The notes under the pieces were generated by a model. That model was not told the DNA's origin, searched no databases, and worked only from the letters and a program-made list of their open reading frames with translations. This document shows positions 1 through 8,309 of a DNA stretch of 64,000 bases, in pieces (the stretch's first letter is position 1; each line of letters begins with the position of its first letter). The position numbers and the translations under genes are program-made. This DNA comes from Streptomyces avermitilis MA-4680 = NBRC 14893 (lineage in GTDB: Bacteria > Actinomycetota > Actinomycetes > Streptomycetales > Streptomycetaceae): contig NC_003155.5 in assembly GCF_000009765.2 (NCBI RefSeq), positions 2,852,001 through 2,916,000 of the forward strand, in the 5' to 3' direction.

Positions 1-1141
1 AGTCCGCCAGGGGGACGGTCCGTCGCTGACCGGCCCGTGGGCTGCGCAGCAGCAGGTGTTCCACGGCGTCGCGCAGGAGGCCGGTGCCCCTGGACTCGGG
101 CAGGGTCGCGGTGGACGCGGGGCTCACCTCGGCGAGGGTGCGGCGCAGCAGCGGGGTGGTGAGGTCGGCACCGGGCCAGGCGGTCAGCAGGGCGGTGGTG
201 CGCACGGCGTCGCGCAGCGCGTCCAGCACACCGAGCGCCCAGGCGCGTTCGGCGGAGGACGGGAGGGCGGACAGCGCGGGCTTCAGCGAGTCCAGGTCCC
301 GCAGGCCGGTGACTTTGGCCGGATGGGACACCCCGGACGAGTCCGGGTCGCCGCCCAGCCGTTCCAGGGCCCTGGCCAGTTCCTCGGCGCCCACGGGTCC
401 GAGCAGGGGACCCGTGGGAGTGCTGTGACGGGCGTTGCGGGCCAGCCACAACCGCTCCTGGGCGAGTTGGGCGCCGTCGAATTCCGTACGGAGGATGGCC
501 TGGCCCTCCGCGCCGCCGTCGGTCCGGACGGCGTCCGCGACGGCCGCCGGGGAGAGGGTCTCGCCGGCCCCCTCGATGCCTTCGCCGCACACCTTCACCA
601 GGGTCCGGCTGAAGCGGAGTTCGTACGCCTCCTCCTTGGCGCCGGCTCCCATGAGCAGGGCGAGCCGGGTGTCGCCCTCCCTGATGCCGCCGGCCAGGGA
701 CTTGAGGTCGGGGGCGGCGTTGCCCGCGTAGCAGGTGTCCACGAGGGCGATCACGCCGTCGAGGCCGGGGGTGTCCAGCAGTTGCGACAGCAGCGATCCG
801 ACGTCGACCATCTTCGTGGGGTTCTCGGGCTCCGAGTCGCCGGCCGCGAAGTACAGGCTGGTTCCGCCGGGCGTGCCGTGGCCGAGCAGCGCCACGACCA
901 GGACCGCGCCCTCCGCCGCCGCGTGCCGTCCCGCCTCACGTACGGCCCGCTCCACCTCGGCCTGGGTGACGTCGGCGCCGCAGCGCAGGGTCGTCCGCTC
1001 GGGGTGGTCCTTCTCGCAGGCGCCTGCCCAGGGGGCCGTCAGGGTGTCGTGCAGGGACCTGGCCGCCTGTTCGAGCTCCGGGAGCAGGCCGAGGGCGGGG
1101 CACTGGGCCCCGATCACCAGTACGTGGCGCGGCCCGCTCAT
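1..1141 (-). CDS. caspase-like (peptidase C14) protein, C-terminus cut by window edge
   Basis: An open frame reads leftward from an ATG at 1141 and leaves the window, giving about 380 residues. The N-terminal ~150 residues have a caspase-fold layout: a hydrophobic strand near residue 80 ends in LLGHGTPGG with candidate catalytic His88, and VDTCYAG carries candidate nucleophile Cys137. The remaining ~230 residues are Ala/Leu/Arg-rich and match no domain I can name. The ATG overlaps the stop of the next gene to the right, the alpha/beta hydrolase, whose product is made first from the same transcript. Bacterial caspase homologues often serve as regulated proteases in conflict or cell-death modules. 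That role here is inference from fold and neighbour only. The C-terminal half, which would show an effector or sensor domain, is partly outside the window. Confidence 0.75.
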   Translation of the reverse strand, partial: MSGPRHVLVIGAQCPALGLLPELEQAARSLHDTLTAPWAGACEKDHPERTTLRCGADVTQAEVERAVREAGRHAAAEGAVLVVALLGHGTPGGTSLYFAAGDSEPENPTKMVDVGSLLSQLLDTPGLDGVIALVDTCYAGNAAPDLKSLAGGIREGDTRLALLMGAGAKEEAYELRFSRTLVKVCGEGIEGAGETLSPAAVADAVRTDGGAEGQAILRTEFDGAQLAQERLWLARNARHSTPTGPLLGPVGAEELARALERLGGDPDSSGVSHPAKVTGLRDLDSLKPALSALPSSAERAWALGVLDALRDAVRTTALLTAWPGADLTTPLLRRTLAEVSPASTATLPESRGTGLLRDAVEHLLLRSPRAGQRRTVPLAD

Positions 1142-2097
1142 CGGCCGCCGGCGGTGGTGAGGGCCTCGACGAGCGGTCCCGCGACGGCCGGTTGTGCCAG
1201 GTACTTGGCGGCCGGGTGCACCCACGCACCGTCCGAGTCGACCCGGCCGCTGACCGGGAGAGCGCCCGCGGCGTTGGGCCGGACGAACTTCTCCAGTGCG
1301 GGCCGGGCGGCGACGAGATCGTCGCGGTCCCAGAAATTGAGCCACCGGCCGACGCACTCCGGGGTACCGAGCGGCTGCGGCCGTACCCGCGGCTGTACGG
1401 CCGTACGGATGCCGAGGGGTGAGCCCAGGGTGATCAGCAGGGGTACGGAAGCACGGTGTGCGTGGAGCGTCTCGAGGGCGACGACCGTGCCCAGGGAGTG
1501 GGCGACGACGACCGTGGGCCCCTCCCGGTCCAGGCACTCGGCGACCCGGGAGCGGATCCGGTCGTCGAGTGCGGCGCCCCGCTCGTCCGGCTCGGCGCGG
1601 TTGAGGTAGCGGGCGACCTGGCCCAGCATGCCCGCCGTGGTGCGGGCGGTCAGCCAGCCGCCCGTGGCGCGCAGGCCCGGTAGGGCCAGCAGGCTGGTCA
1701 GCGCGTTGACCGCGTGGCGGGCCGGGGCGCCGGCCCCCTGGGCCCGGCCGGTGGGCGCGAGCTGGGCTCTGGCCCGGCGCAGTGCCGCGGCCTCCGCCGG
1801 GGTCAGTTCCGGGTCGGTGAGCCGCTCGTCGACGGCCTCCTGGAGCAGGGCGACGAGCGCGTCCTCGTCCTGTGCCCCCGCGGCCGGGCCGCCCTGGGCG
1901 CCGCTCCTTCGGAACAGGTCGCCGTAGTAGGCGAAGCGGGCGTCGGCCGCCCAGCCGCCGAGGAGGCCGGAGATCCGCGCGGAGTGCCCGGCGGCACGCG
2001 CGCCGTGGGCCGTGGCGCGCAGCCACTCGTCCAGGTCGGCCCGGGCGTCCCGCGGACCGCCGATGCCGTGGACGAACACCAGTCGAGGACGACCCAT
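1138..2097 (-). CDS. alpha/beta-hydrolase (esterase/lipase-like)
   Basis: 319 residues. The protein opens with LVFVHGIGG, an oxyanion-hole type HG motif, and has the nucleophile elbow AHSLG about two thirds along, both hallmarks of the alpha/beta-hydrolase fold. A hydrophobic alanine/leucine stretch lies between them. The ATG at 2097 was chosen because the protein begins directly at the first beta-strand and a GGGGGAG purine run lies upstream; extending further only adds residues from the promoter region. The stop overlaps the start of the caspase-like gene (ATGA), so the two are translationally coupled and probably act together. Substrate is unknown. No signal peptide is evident, so a cytoplasmic location is likely. 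Confidence 0.75.
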   Translation of the reverse strand: MGRPRLVFVHGIGGPRDARADLDEWLRATAHGARAAGHSARISGLLGGWAADARFAYYGDLFRRSGAQGGPAAGAQDEDALVALLQEAVDERLTDPELTPAEAAALRRARAQLAPTGRAQGAGAPARHAVNALTSLLALPGLRATGGWLTARTTAGMLGQVARYLNRAEPDERGAALDDRIRSRVAECLDREGPTVVVAHSLGTVVALETLHAHRASVPLLITLGSPLGIRTAVQPRVRPQPLGTPECVGRWLNFWDRDDLVAARPALEKFVRPNAAGALPVSGRVDSDGAWVHPAAKYLAQPAVAGPLVEALTTAGGR

Positions 2098-2440
2098 CGC
2101 TTTCCCGCTCCCCCGATTCGGCGCACATGGATTCGGCACATATGCAGGACAGAGATCCTTTCGCGATCGGTGGAGCACCGGCAACCGCTGTGGAACTCTT
2201 TCCTGCACCTACGTCAGGAACCGGCGCAGAATGGCCGAAACGCAACGCCGGGCCTGCCGGTATCGGCCGTTACCGATCGGAACCCGTCAGCCACCGCGGT
2301 CACTTCCGGTTCCGCACCCGGTTCTGGTGGCGATCGCGCCGTGCTGTGGGGCCGGTGCGGGTCAGGTGTGGGGTTCCGGCTCCGACGCGCCACCGGACCC
2401 CGTTCCGGTGGCGGCCTGGCGGGCGCCTATCTTGGCGCTC
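2098..2440. promoter_or_regulatory. divergent intergenic region with an inverted repeat
   Basis: 343 bp between the leftward hydrolase/caspase pair and the rightward HTH-Mop gene, so it should hold both promoters. Ten-base arms CGCCACCGGA and TCCGGTGGCG lie at 2388-2397 and 2404-2413 with a 6-bp spacer, ending 27 bp before the HTH-Mop start codon. This is a plausible autoregulatory operator. No coding sequence was recognised here. Confidence 0.45.
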
Positions 2441-2833
2441 ATGCAGTCCTACACAATCGGCCAGGCCGCCCGGCTGCTGGGCGTGAGCCCGGACACCGCA
2501 CGACGCTGGGCGGACGCCGGCCGGATGGCGACCCATCGCGACGAGGGCGGGCGACGGCTCATCGACGGGCGGGACCTGGCCGCCTTCTCGGTCGAGATCG
2601 CCAAGTCCGGCGGTGAGGAGGACGCCTCCTACACGTCCGTACGCAACGCCTTTCCGGGCATCGTCACCGCCGTGAAGCTCGGTGACGTGGCCGCCCAGGT
2701 GGAGATCCAGGCGGGGCCGCACCGGCTGGTCTCGCTGCTGACCCGGGAGGCCGTGGAGGAACTGGGTCTGGAGGTCGGCGTGGAGGCCACCGCCCGGGTG
2801 AAGTCGACGAACGTGCACATCGACCGGGCCTGA
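2441..2833 (+). CDS. HTH (MerR-like) + Mop/TOBE molybdate-responsive regulator
   Basis: 130 residues. Residues ~4-45 form a MerR/excisionase-type winged helix (IGQAARLLGVSPDTARRW, then the GGRRLIDGRDL wing). Residues ~65-128 are a single Mop (TOBE) domain with the characteristic run VRNAFPGIV, LVSLLTREAVEELGL and VKSTNVHI. Proteins of this build bind molybdate or tungstate and control molybdenum uptake. The neighbourhood fits: a scrap of a ModC-type ATPase and a tandem Mop protein lie immediately downstream. An inverted repeat sits just upstream of the start. The direct target here is unknown because the transporter appears lost. Confidence 0.85.
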   Translation: MQSYTIGQAARLLGVSPDTARRWADAGRMATHRDEGGRRLIDGRDLAAFSVEIAKSGGEEDASYTSVRNAFPGIVTAVKLGDVAAQVEIQAGPHRLVSLLTREAVEELGLEVGVEATARVKSTNVHIDRA

Positions 2834-2865
2834 ACGGGGCCCGTACGGGCGGCGGCCCGGCCGGT

Positions 2866-2974
2866 CGGACCCAGCGCGCCACCCTCGCCCGCGCCCTGGC
2901 CACTCACCCCGGCTGCTGCTGCGCGACGAGCCGCTCGTCGCGCTGGACGCCCGCAACCACGCGGACGCACGCGT
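2866..2974 (+). pseudogene. remnant of a ModC-like molybdate ABC ATPase
   Basis: Translation gives QRATLARALATHP in one frame (helix after the ABC signature). After a one-base shift it gives LLLRDEPLVALDARN, an altered Walker B and D-loop (normally LLLDEPLxALD). Signature, Walker A and both ends are missing. The order and spacing match the C-terminal half of the ATPase core, and the position between two Mop-domain genes points to a former mod operon. Far too short and frameshifted to function. Confidence 0.7.
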
Positions 2975-3061
2975 AACCCGGCCTGAGGGGCCGGCCGGGC
3001 TACGGTGAGGCCCATAACGGCTGAAGCGTGACAAACCCCCACTCCTTGCGAGGCCCTCCCC

Positions 3062-3481
3062 ATGAGCCTGAGTATCCGCAACCAGCTCCCCGGCACCGTC
3101 ACCGCCGTCACCCGGGGCGAGGCGATGGCGACCGTCAAGGTCCGTCTGGACGGCGGCCAGGACATCACCGCGGCGATCACGGCGGACGCCGTCACCGACC
3201 TCGGCCTGACCACGGGTGCCGCCGTACGCGCCCTGGTCAAGTCCACCGAGGTCTCGCTCGCCACCGACGCGGTCGAGGGCGTGTCCATCCGCAACCAGCT
3301 GCCCGGCACGGTCGAGGGGGTCGCCGCGGGCGGCGCCATGGCCTCCGTCCGGGTGACGGTCGAGGGCGGCGAACTGACCGCCGCCATCACCAAGGAGGCC
3401 GTCACCGATCTGGGCCTGGCGCCCGGTTCCGCCGTCGTCGCTCTGATCAAGTCGACGGAGATCGCCCTGGAAGCGGTCTGA
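3062..3481 (+). CDS. tandem Mop-domain protein (molbindin-like)
   Basis: 139 residues made of two Mop repeats, about residues 2-68 and 72-138. Each begins SIRNQLPGTV and ends in VKSTEVSL or IKSTEIAL, with an (A/T)DAVTDLGL or KEAVTDLGL helix between. Di-Mop proteins of this size are cytoplasmic molybdate/tungstate-binding proteins that store or buffer the oxyanion. It lies 228 bp after the HTH-Mop regulator, with the ModC scrap in the gap. An AGGCC(C)TCCCC stretch precedes the ATG, so the ribosome site is weak. The two repeats differ enough to be an old duplication. Confidence 0.85.
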   Translation: MSLSIRNQLPGTVTAVTRGEAMATVKVRLDGGQDITAAITADAVTDLGLTTGAAVRALVKSTEVSLATDAVEGVSIRNQLPGTVEGVAAGGAMASVRVTVEGGELTAAITKEAVTDLGLAPGSAVVALIKSTEIALEAV

Positions 3482-3558
3482 GGATCTCCGGGATCTCCGT
3501 GGCGACGCCCCAGGTCTTCCCCGGCTACGGCCCGGGGAACTGTGCGCACTCCACCATC

Positions 3559-3595
3559 GTCTACAGTTCCGTAGACGGTCTACATATCTGTAGTC
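3559..3595. promoter_or_regulatory. overlapping palindromes upstream of the DedA gene
   Basis: Three overlapping inverted repeats occupy this stretch. GTCTAC (3559-3564) pairs with GTAGAC (3571-3576); the same GTAGAC pairs with GTCTAC at 3578-3583; and CTACA pairs with TGTAG a few bases on. The TACA...TGTA core resembles operators of BlaI/MecI-type repressors, but no such regulator is in the window. It probably overlaps the promoter of the gene starting at 3649. Confidence 0.4.
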
Positions 3596-3648
3596 GGTAG
3601 GGGTGCACCGTCACGCCCTGTCGTCCCCAAGCGGAAGGGCTCGCGACG

Positions 3649-4317
3649 ATGACCCCACCTGTTCACCTGGCTGCGCAGCTCGCGGTCAACGTGCTGGACG
3701 CCCAGTCCCTCCTGGCCGCCTTCGGCGTGCTGGGTGTCGGCGTGGTGCTGTTCGCCGAGACCGGGCTGCTCGTCGGCTTCTTCCTGCCCGGTGACTCTCT
3801 GCTGTTCACCGCGGGCCTGCTGTGCACCGGGACGGCGGACCACGGGGTGAAGCTGTCGCTCGGGCCGCTGCTGGTCGCCGCCGCCGTGGGCGCGCTCGCC
3901 GGCTCGCAGGTCGGCTACCTGCTGGGCCGCAAGGCGGGCGGCGCCCTGCTCGCCCGCAGCCGCTCGGCCCGGCTGCACGAGGGGGCGAAGCGGGCCGAAG
4001 AGCTGCTGGAGCGGTACGGACACGCGAAGGCGATCGTGCTGGCCCGGTTCGTGCCGGTCGTGCGGACGGTGCTCAATCCGATGGCGGGAGCACTGGACGT
4101 GCCGGTCCGGACGTTCACCCTGTGGCAGGTCGTCGGCGGCCTCGTCTGGAGCGTGGGCCTGACCCTGGCCGGATACGCGCTGGGCTCGTCCATCCCGAAC
4201 GTGGACCGTTATCTGCTGCCCATGGTCGCGGTGATCGTGGCCGTGTCGCTGATCCCGCTCGCCGCCGAGGTTCTCCGCTCCCGCAGGGCGGCCAGGGCGA
4301 AGGGAGCGCGTGGATGA
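3649..4317 (+). CDS. DedA-family membrane protein
   Basis: 222 residues. Typical DedA features in order: an N-terminal FAETGLLVGFFLPGDSLLF re-entrant segment (~residues 40-60), a hydrophobic segment with GSQVGYLLGRKAG (~85-100), the conserved RFVPVVRT motif (~135) followed by NPMAGALDV, and two further membrane helices. The C-terminus is basic. DedA proteins are inner-membrane transporters or scramblases for undecaprenyl phosphate or phospholipids. Length is normal for the family. The gene is monocistronic, with the palindrome-rich promoter upstream and the next gene convergent at 4344. Confidence 0.85.
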   Translation: MTPPVHLAAQLAVNVLDAQSLLAAFGVLGVGVVLFAETGLLVGFFLPGDSLLFTAGLLCTGTADHGVKLSLGPLLVAAAVGALAGSQVGYLLGRKAGGALLARSRSARLHEGAKRAEELLERYGHAKAIVLARFVPVVRTVLNPMAGALDVPVRTFTLWQVVGGLVWSVGLTLAGYALGSSIPNVDRYLLPMVAVIVAVSLIPLAAEVLRSRRAARAKGARG

Positions 4318-4343
4318 ACCTCGGGGAGTAACCGCCCGCCGTG

Positions 4344-5687
4344 TCACAGCGTCTTGCGGCGGACCAGCAGTCCGAGGACGAACAGGCCGGGGAGCAAGGG
4401 CAGCCAGACCGTCAGGAGGCGGTAGCCGAGAACCGCGGAGGCCGCCGTGGCGGCGGGGGATCCGGCGAGGGTGAGGGCCAGGGCGAGCGCGGCGTCCAGG
4501 GAGCCGATTCCGCCGGGGGTCGGGAGCAGGGCGGCGGCGCCGCTCGCCGCGAGGTACGCCAGCGCCACCAGGGCCGGCGACAGCGGTAGTTCGAGGGACT
4601 GGGTGACGGCCACCACGACCGAGGCGTGCAGCAGGGCGAAGGCCAGCGATCCGCCCCACAGGGCCGCCGCCCGGGCCGGCTGCCGGTGCACGGCGCGGAC
4701 GTCCGCCAGCACCGCCCGTATGGCCCGCCGCAGCGGCCCGGACAGCAGCGCCGCGATCGCCGCGCCCACCGCGAGGACGATCGCCACCGCGACCGCGGGC
4801 ACGTGCACGACCGCGGGGACGTGCGGGACGCGCAGCACGCCGGGACAGGCGAGGGCGAGTACGGCGATCAGGACGCCGCGCACCACGGCCCCGGCGACGG
4901 TCTTGACCGCGAGCGCCGTCGCCGAGCGGGCCACCGGCAGTCCGCAGCGGGTCAGGAACCGCAGGTTGACCGCGCCCGCGCCGATGCCCGCGGGCAGGAC
5001 GTGGTTGGCGGCGGACGCGGCGAACTGCACCGCCACCAGCCGCCCGCCGGGCAGCGGCTGCGCCACCGCACCCTGCTGGGCGAGCGCCGACGACACCCAC
5101 GTCGACACCGCCGCCGTCGCGCCCACCAGCAGCCAGCCCCGGTCGGCGGCGGCGAGCCGGTCGGCGCCGGCCTCGATGACGGGCCAGTGGTCATGGGCGA
5201 GAAAGACGGCGCCGACGAGGACGAGCAGCGCGGCAGCCGCGTGCCAGCGGGAGCGGGTCCGTGCGCGCTCGGGCGGCTCCAGCGCGTCGGGGGCGTCGGG
5301 GGCGTCGGGCGCGTCGGGCGCGTCGGGGGCGCCGGGGGCGCCGGGGGCGCCGGGCGCGTCGGGGGCGTCGGGCGCGTCGGGGGCGTCGGGGGCGTCGGGG
5401 GCGTCGGGGGCGTCGGGGGCGTCGGGGGCGTCGGGGGCGTCGGGGGCGTCGGGGGCGGACGTACTCGATGTGGTCGATGTACTCGATGTGCCGGACGGGC
5501 TCGATGCGCCGGACGGGCTCGATGTGCCGGACGGGCTCGATGTGCCGGACGGGGTCGACGCGGTGGATGCGCTGCATGCACTGGACGCGCTCGACGGGTC
5601 CGGTGTGCCGGGTGTGCTCGACCCGCCCGGCCCGCCCGGCCCGCCCGGCCCGCCCGGCCTGCCCGACCGCCTCGGCATACGCGTCAT
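4344..5687 (-). CDS. flippase-like (UPF0104/AglD-type) membrane protein with a low-complexity N-terminus
   Basis: 447 residues. The C-terminal ~310 residues have about eight hydrophobic segments and family-like motifs near residues 195-215 (AASAANHVLPAGIGAGAVNL) and near 390 (LLPTPGGIGSLDAAL), as in lysylphosphatidylglycerol-synthase-type flippases. The N-terminal ~145 residues are disordered: Gly/Pro, then SGTSSPSG-like repeats, then a long run of APD/APG triplets. The ATG at 5687 overlaps the stop of the upstream glycosyltransferase, so the two are coupled. Such proteins often move polyprenyl-linked sugars, which would suit a GT-C partner. The acidic APD tail length is set by a 9-bp DNA repeat and is probably variable. 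Confidence 0.8.
   Translation of the reverse strand: MTRMPRRSGRPGGPGGPGGPGGSSTPGTPDPSSASSACSASTASTPSGTSSPSGTSSPSGASSPSGTSSTSTTSSTSAPDAPDAPDAPDAPDAPDAPDAPDAPDAPDAPDAPGAPGAPGAPDAPDAPDAPDAPDALEPPERARTRSRWHAAAALLVLVGAVFLAHDHWPVIEAGADRLAAADRGWLLVGATAAVSTWVSSALAQQGAVAQPLPGGRLVAVQFAASAANHVLPAGIGAGAVNLRFLTRCGLPVARSATALAVKTVAGAVVRGVLIAVLALACPGVLRVPHVPAVVHVPAVAVAIVLAVGAAIAALLSGPLRRAIRAVLADVRAVHRQPARAAALWGGSLAFALLHASVVVAVTQSLELPLSPALVALAYLAASGAAALLPTPGGIGSLDAALALALTLAGSPAATAASAVLGYRLLTVWLPLLPGLFVLGLLVRRKTL
5280..5457 (-). repeat. 9-bp tandem repeat encoding Ala-Pro-Asp/Gly triplets
   Basis: About 19 near-perfect tandem units (GGCGTCGGG-like on the plus strand, some GGCGCCGGG) run without interruption inside the flippase-like gene. 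Unit length is a multiple of three, so copy changes keep frame. No spacer structure, so not a CRISPR. Confidence 0.85.
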
Positions 5688-7243
5688 CCGCGTCCGCCCT
5701 CCCCCGCCGCCGGTGCCACGTGGATGCGTACGGCGCCGTACCGGTGGGAGGGCCAGTCGCGGGCGTAGGCCGGTGGCGAGCCGTTCGCCGGGGCGAGCGC
5801 GGCGACCGGGATCCGCGTGGCGGTCCGCAGGATGCCCGCCCGGGTGGCGTTGGCGTTGTGGCCGCTGGTCTGGGCGGAGGAGCAGCCCGTGTAGAAGGCG
5901 ATCGGGATGGCCTCGCTGCCGGTCAGCAGGCACGGTGGCCGTACGCCGAGACGGTGCAGTTCGCCGGCGGTGCGGGCCCAGCCGCGGTGGGCGGCGGTGG
6001 TGCGGTCGACCGCCTTCTCGAGCACCGCGTACTGCACCGCCAGATGCCCGGCGAGGACGAGCGTCACCAGCGCCACGGCCACCGGCCGCCACGCGCGGCG
6101 CGGCACGCTGACCAGGTGGACGAGCGCGTCGGCGACCGGGATCGCGAGCAGCGCGTAGGCGGGCAGCAGAAAGCGGGGCGCGGCGTACCCGATCAGGAAC
6201 AGGTACGGGACGGCGGCCGTCGTCGCGCAGGCCAGCGGGACCAGGGTGGCCGCCGTGCGCCGGGCCCGGACCGCGACGGCCAGTCCGAGGGCGGCGAGCA
6301 GCGGCAACACGAACCACCACGCCATCACGGCGACGCCCGGCATCGCCCCGGTGCACGGACGGCACAGGGCCCGCCCGCCGAGGCTGCGCAGCTGGTCGCC
6401 GACGGCGATGTTCCAGCCGAGGCCGCCCTGGATGTGGGAGGCGTCGGACAGCCGCTGCCCCAGTCCGCCGTAACTGGCATACGCCTCGACGACCCACTCG
6501 CCGGCCCCGGCCACCAGCCCGACCGCCAGAGCCGTCAGCAGCGCGGGGCGCCGCCGGCCCCGTACACACGCCAGGAGGGCGAGCAGCGGCAGGGCCGTCC
6601 AGATCGCGTCGGTGGGCCGCATCCACGCCATGAGCGCCGCGCCGGCTCCGACTCCACCGAGGGCCGCCCGGTCATAGCGGTCCGCCGGCGCGTAGCGGTC
6701 CGCCCGGCCGTAGCGGTCCGCCCGGCCATAGCGGTCCGCCCGCACGCGCAGGAAGCAGCCGACGCAGATCAGCGCGCCGATCGCCACCCAGTAGTTGGGC
6801 ATCGCCTGCGGGCCGTAGAACACCGTCACCCACAGGCTCGCGAAGAGCGCGCCCGCCAGGGCGAGCACCCGCGCCGGGAACAGGCCGCGCCAGACGCGCA
6901 GCGCCAGGTACAGGCCCAGTCCGGACAGCAGCGCGAGATAGACCCGCAGCAGCGGCGTCGACGACGACCACGAGGTGATCGGTGCGACCAGCAGGGAGAC
7001 GCCACGGGCGCGCGGCGCGCTGAAGAACGCGGGCGGGGCCTGCGCGCTGATCTGGCTGACGTACACGGTCTCGTCCCAGCCGAGCCCCATCCCGGGTCGT
7101 ACGAGGGCGAGTTGGGCCAGGGTGAAGAGGGCCGCCAGCGCCGCGAGCGCCAGTTCCCCCCGCCCCCGCCACGAGGTGCCGACGACCGCCGGTGGCCCGG
7201 GGCGGCGACCGCCGACGAGCGTGACGTTCGAGCTGTTGGCCAT
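5684..7243 (-). CDS. GT-C fold membrane glycosyltransferase (ArnT/GT39-like)
   Basis: 519 residues with roughly ten membrane segments. The first extracytoplasmic loop holds GWDETVYVSQ, the acidic DE motif typical of GT-C enzymes that use polyprenyl-phosphate sugars, about residue 55. A short cytoplasmic-loop repeat near residue 185 reads RADRYG three times. The C-terminal ~130 residues form a soluble extracytoplasmic domain. ATG at 7243 is preceded by GAGGGG. It is coupled to the flippase-like gene by an ATGA overlap, suggesting a joint role in surface glycan or lipid glycosylation. Substrate cannot be told from sequence. Confidence 0.75.
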   Translation of the reverse strand: MANSSNVTLVGGRRPGPPAVVGTSWRGRGELALAALAALFTLAQLALVRPGMGLGWDETVYVSQISAQAPPAFFSAPRARGVSLLVAPITSWSSSTPLLRVYLALLSGLGLYLALRVWRGLFPARVLALAGALFASLWVTVFYGPQAMPNYWVAIGALICVGCFLRVRADRYGRADRYGRADRYAPADRYDRAALGGVGAGAALMAWMRPTDAIWTALPLLALLACVRGRRRPALLTALAVGLVAGAGEWVVEAYASYGGLGQRLSDASHIQGGLGWNIAVGDQLRSLGGRALCRPCTGAMPGVAVMAWWFVLPLLAALGLAVAVRARRTAATLVPLACATTAAVPYLFLIGYAAPRFLLPAYALLAIPVADALVHLVSVPRRAWRPVAVALVTLVLAGHLAVQYAVLEKAVDRTTAAHRGWARTAGELHRLGVRPPCLLTGSEAIPIAFYTGCSSAQTSGHNANATRAGILRTATRIPVAALAPANGSPPAYARDWPSHRYGAVRIHVAPAAGEGGRG

Positions 7244-7640
7244 CGTCCACCCCTCACCTCCTACGAGTTGCCGGATTCCCCTGACCCTGCGAGCCGTAGG
7301 GCTACGCCCAGAAACCGCAACAAAAGCGAAGATCAGGAAAAACATGGACAAGTTACCGCGCTCCACCCAGGGGTGCAGCGCGGAGGTCGAGGAGGTTCGG
7401 CCGCCCGGCGGCCTGTTCCCCACCCCTGGCGTACGTCCCGCCGGGGCCATCGACCGCCCGCGTTACGACGGACGGCGGATCCGGGATCTCCGCCTCACCC
7501 CGGACACCGAATCCGGCGGCACCGACGACGGCGCCTGCGACGGGCCTCCGTGTCCGGGGCGGCGCTCCGCGCCCCTACGCGCCGCAAGGTGGCGGACATG
7601 GCTGACCGCGCCCCGTGACCCTCCGGAGACGCGGGGTCCG
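7244..7640. other. 397-bp intergenic region, no gene recognised
   Basis: Upstream region of the leftward glycosyltransferase and downstream of the leftward SDR gene. It holds a moderately AT-rich patch around 7310-7345 that may be the glycosyltransferase promoter. Short frames here have no recognisable domain or ribosome site. Confidence 0.4.
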
Positions 7641-8309
7641 TCAGGCGGCGTCGAGGTCGTCGGCGAAGTGGCGGTACCCGTGGCGGTCCTGGTGCAGGCC
7701 CCACAGGATGTCCGCCAGCACGGCCGGGTCCTTCCGCCGGTGCCCCGGAATGATCGCGCCGGGGATGATCAGCTGCGCGACGTGGATGCCGTCGCCCGCG
7801 AGCGTGTCGTGCAGCAAGTGGCCGTACGCGCTCTCCGCGGCGAAGGCGACCGAGGTGCCGGCCCGGTCGGGATGGGGGACGACCGCCGTGCCGCCGTTGA
7901 CGAAGAGGACGGTGCCGCGGCCGAGGGCGCGCATCCCGGGCACCGCCTGCTGCACGGCGGCGACGGGCCCGTAGAGGGAGAACTCGATCGGGCCGACGAG
8001 ATCGGCGGGCGTGGTCTCCAGCACCGGCCGCATGAACTCCCGCTGCGGGACCGGACTGTACTGCAGGACCTCGATCGGGCCGAGGGTCGCGGTCGCCGCG
8101 TCCAGGGCGGCGGTCAAGGCCTTCGGGTCGCGCACGTCGGCGGCGAAGCCCCGCGCCGTCACCCCCTCCTCGGCCAGCTCCGCGGCCAGGGCGTCGACCC
8201 GGCCCCGGTCGCGCGAGACGAGCGCGACGTCGAAGCCCTCACGGCCGAACCGCCGCGCGACCGCAGCACCGAGACCGGGACCCGCTCCGACGATGGCAAT
8301 GGTGGTCAT
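7641..8309 (-). CDS. short-chain dehydrogenase/reductase (atypical)
   Basis: 222 residues starting at an ATG preceded by AAGGAG. The N-terminus (IAIVGAGPGLGAAVARRF) is a Rossmann dinucleotide site of the GxGxxG kind, with SRD after strand two, suggesting NADP preference. The rest follows the SDR fold, but the usual YxxxK is replaced by a stretch reading AFAAESAYGHLLHDTL, where YGHLLHD lacks the lysine at +4. A classical SDR reaction is therefore doubtful. It stands alone between two gaps. The substrate is unknown. Confidence 0.7.
   Translation of the reverse strand: MTTIAIVGAGPGLGAAVARRFGREGFDVALVSRDRGRVDALAAELAEEGVTARGFAADVRDPKALTAALDAATATLGPIEVLQYSPVPQREFMRPVLETTPADLVGPIEFSLYGPVAAVQQAVPGMRALGRGTVLFVNGGTAVVPHPDRAGTSVAFAAESAYGHLLHDTLAGDGIHVAQLIIPGAIIPGHRRKDPAVLADILWGLHQDRHGYRHFADDLDAA

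Noticed and set aside
56..1609. 517-codon open frame on the plus strand
   Set aside because: Antisense shadow of the caspase-like and hydrolase genes; GC-rich third positions keep the opposite strand open. No domain is visible.
5280..5457. Possible CRISPR array
   Set aside because: Units are 9 bp with no spacers and are read through as Ala-Pro-Asp.
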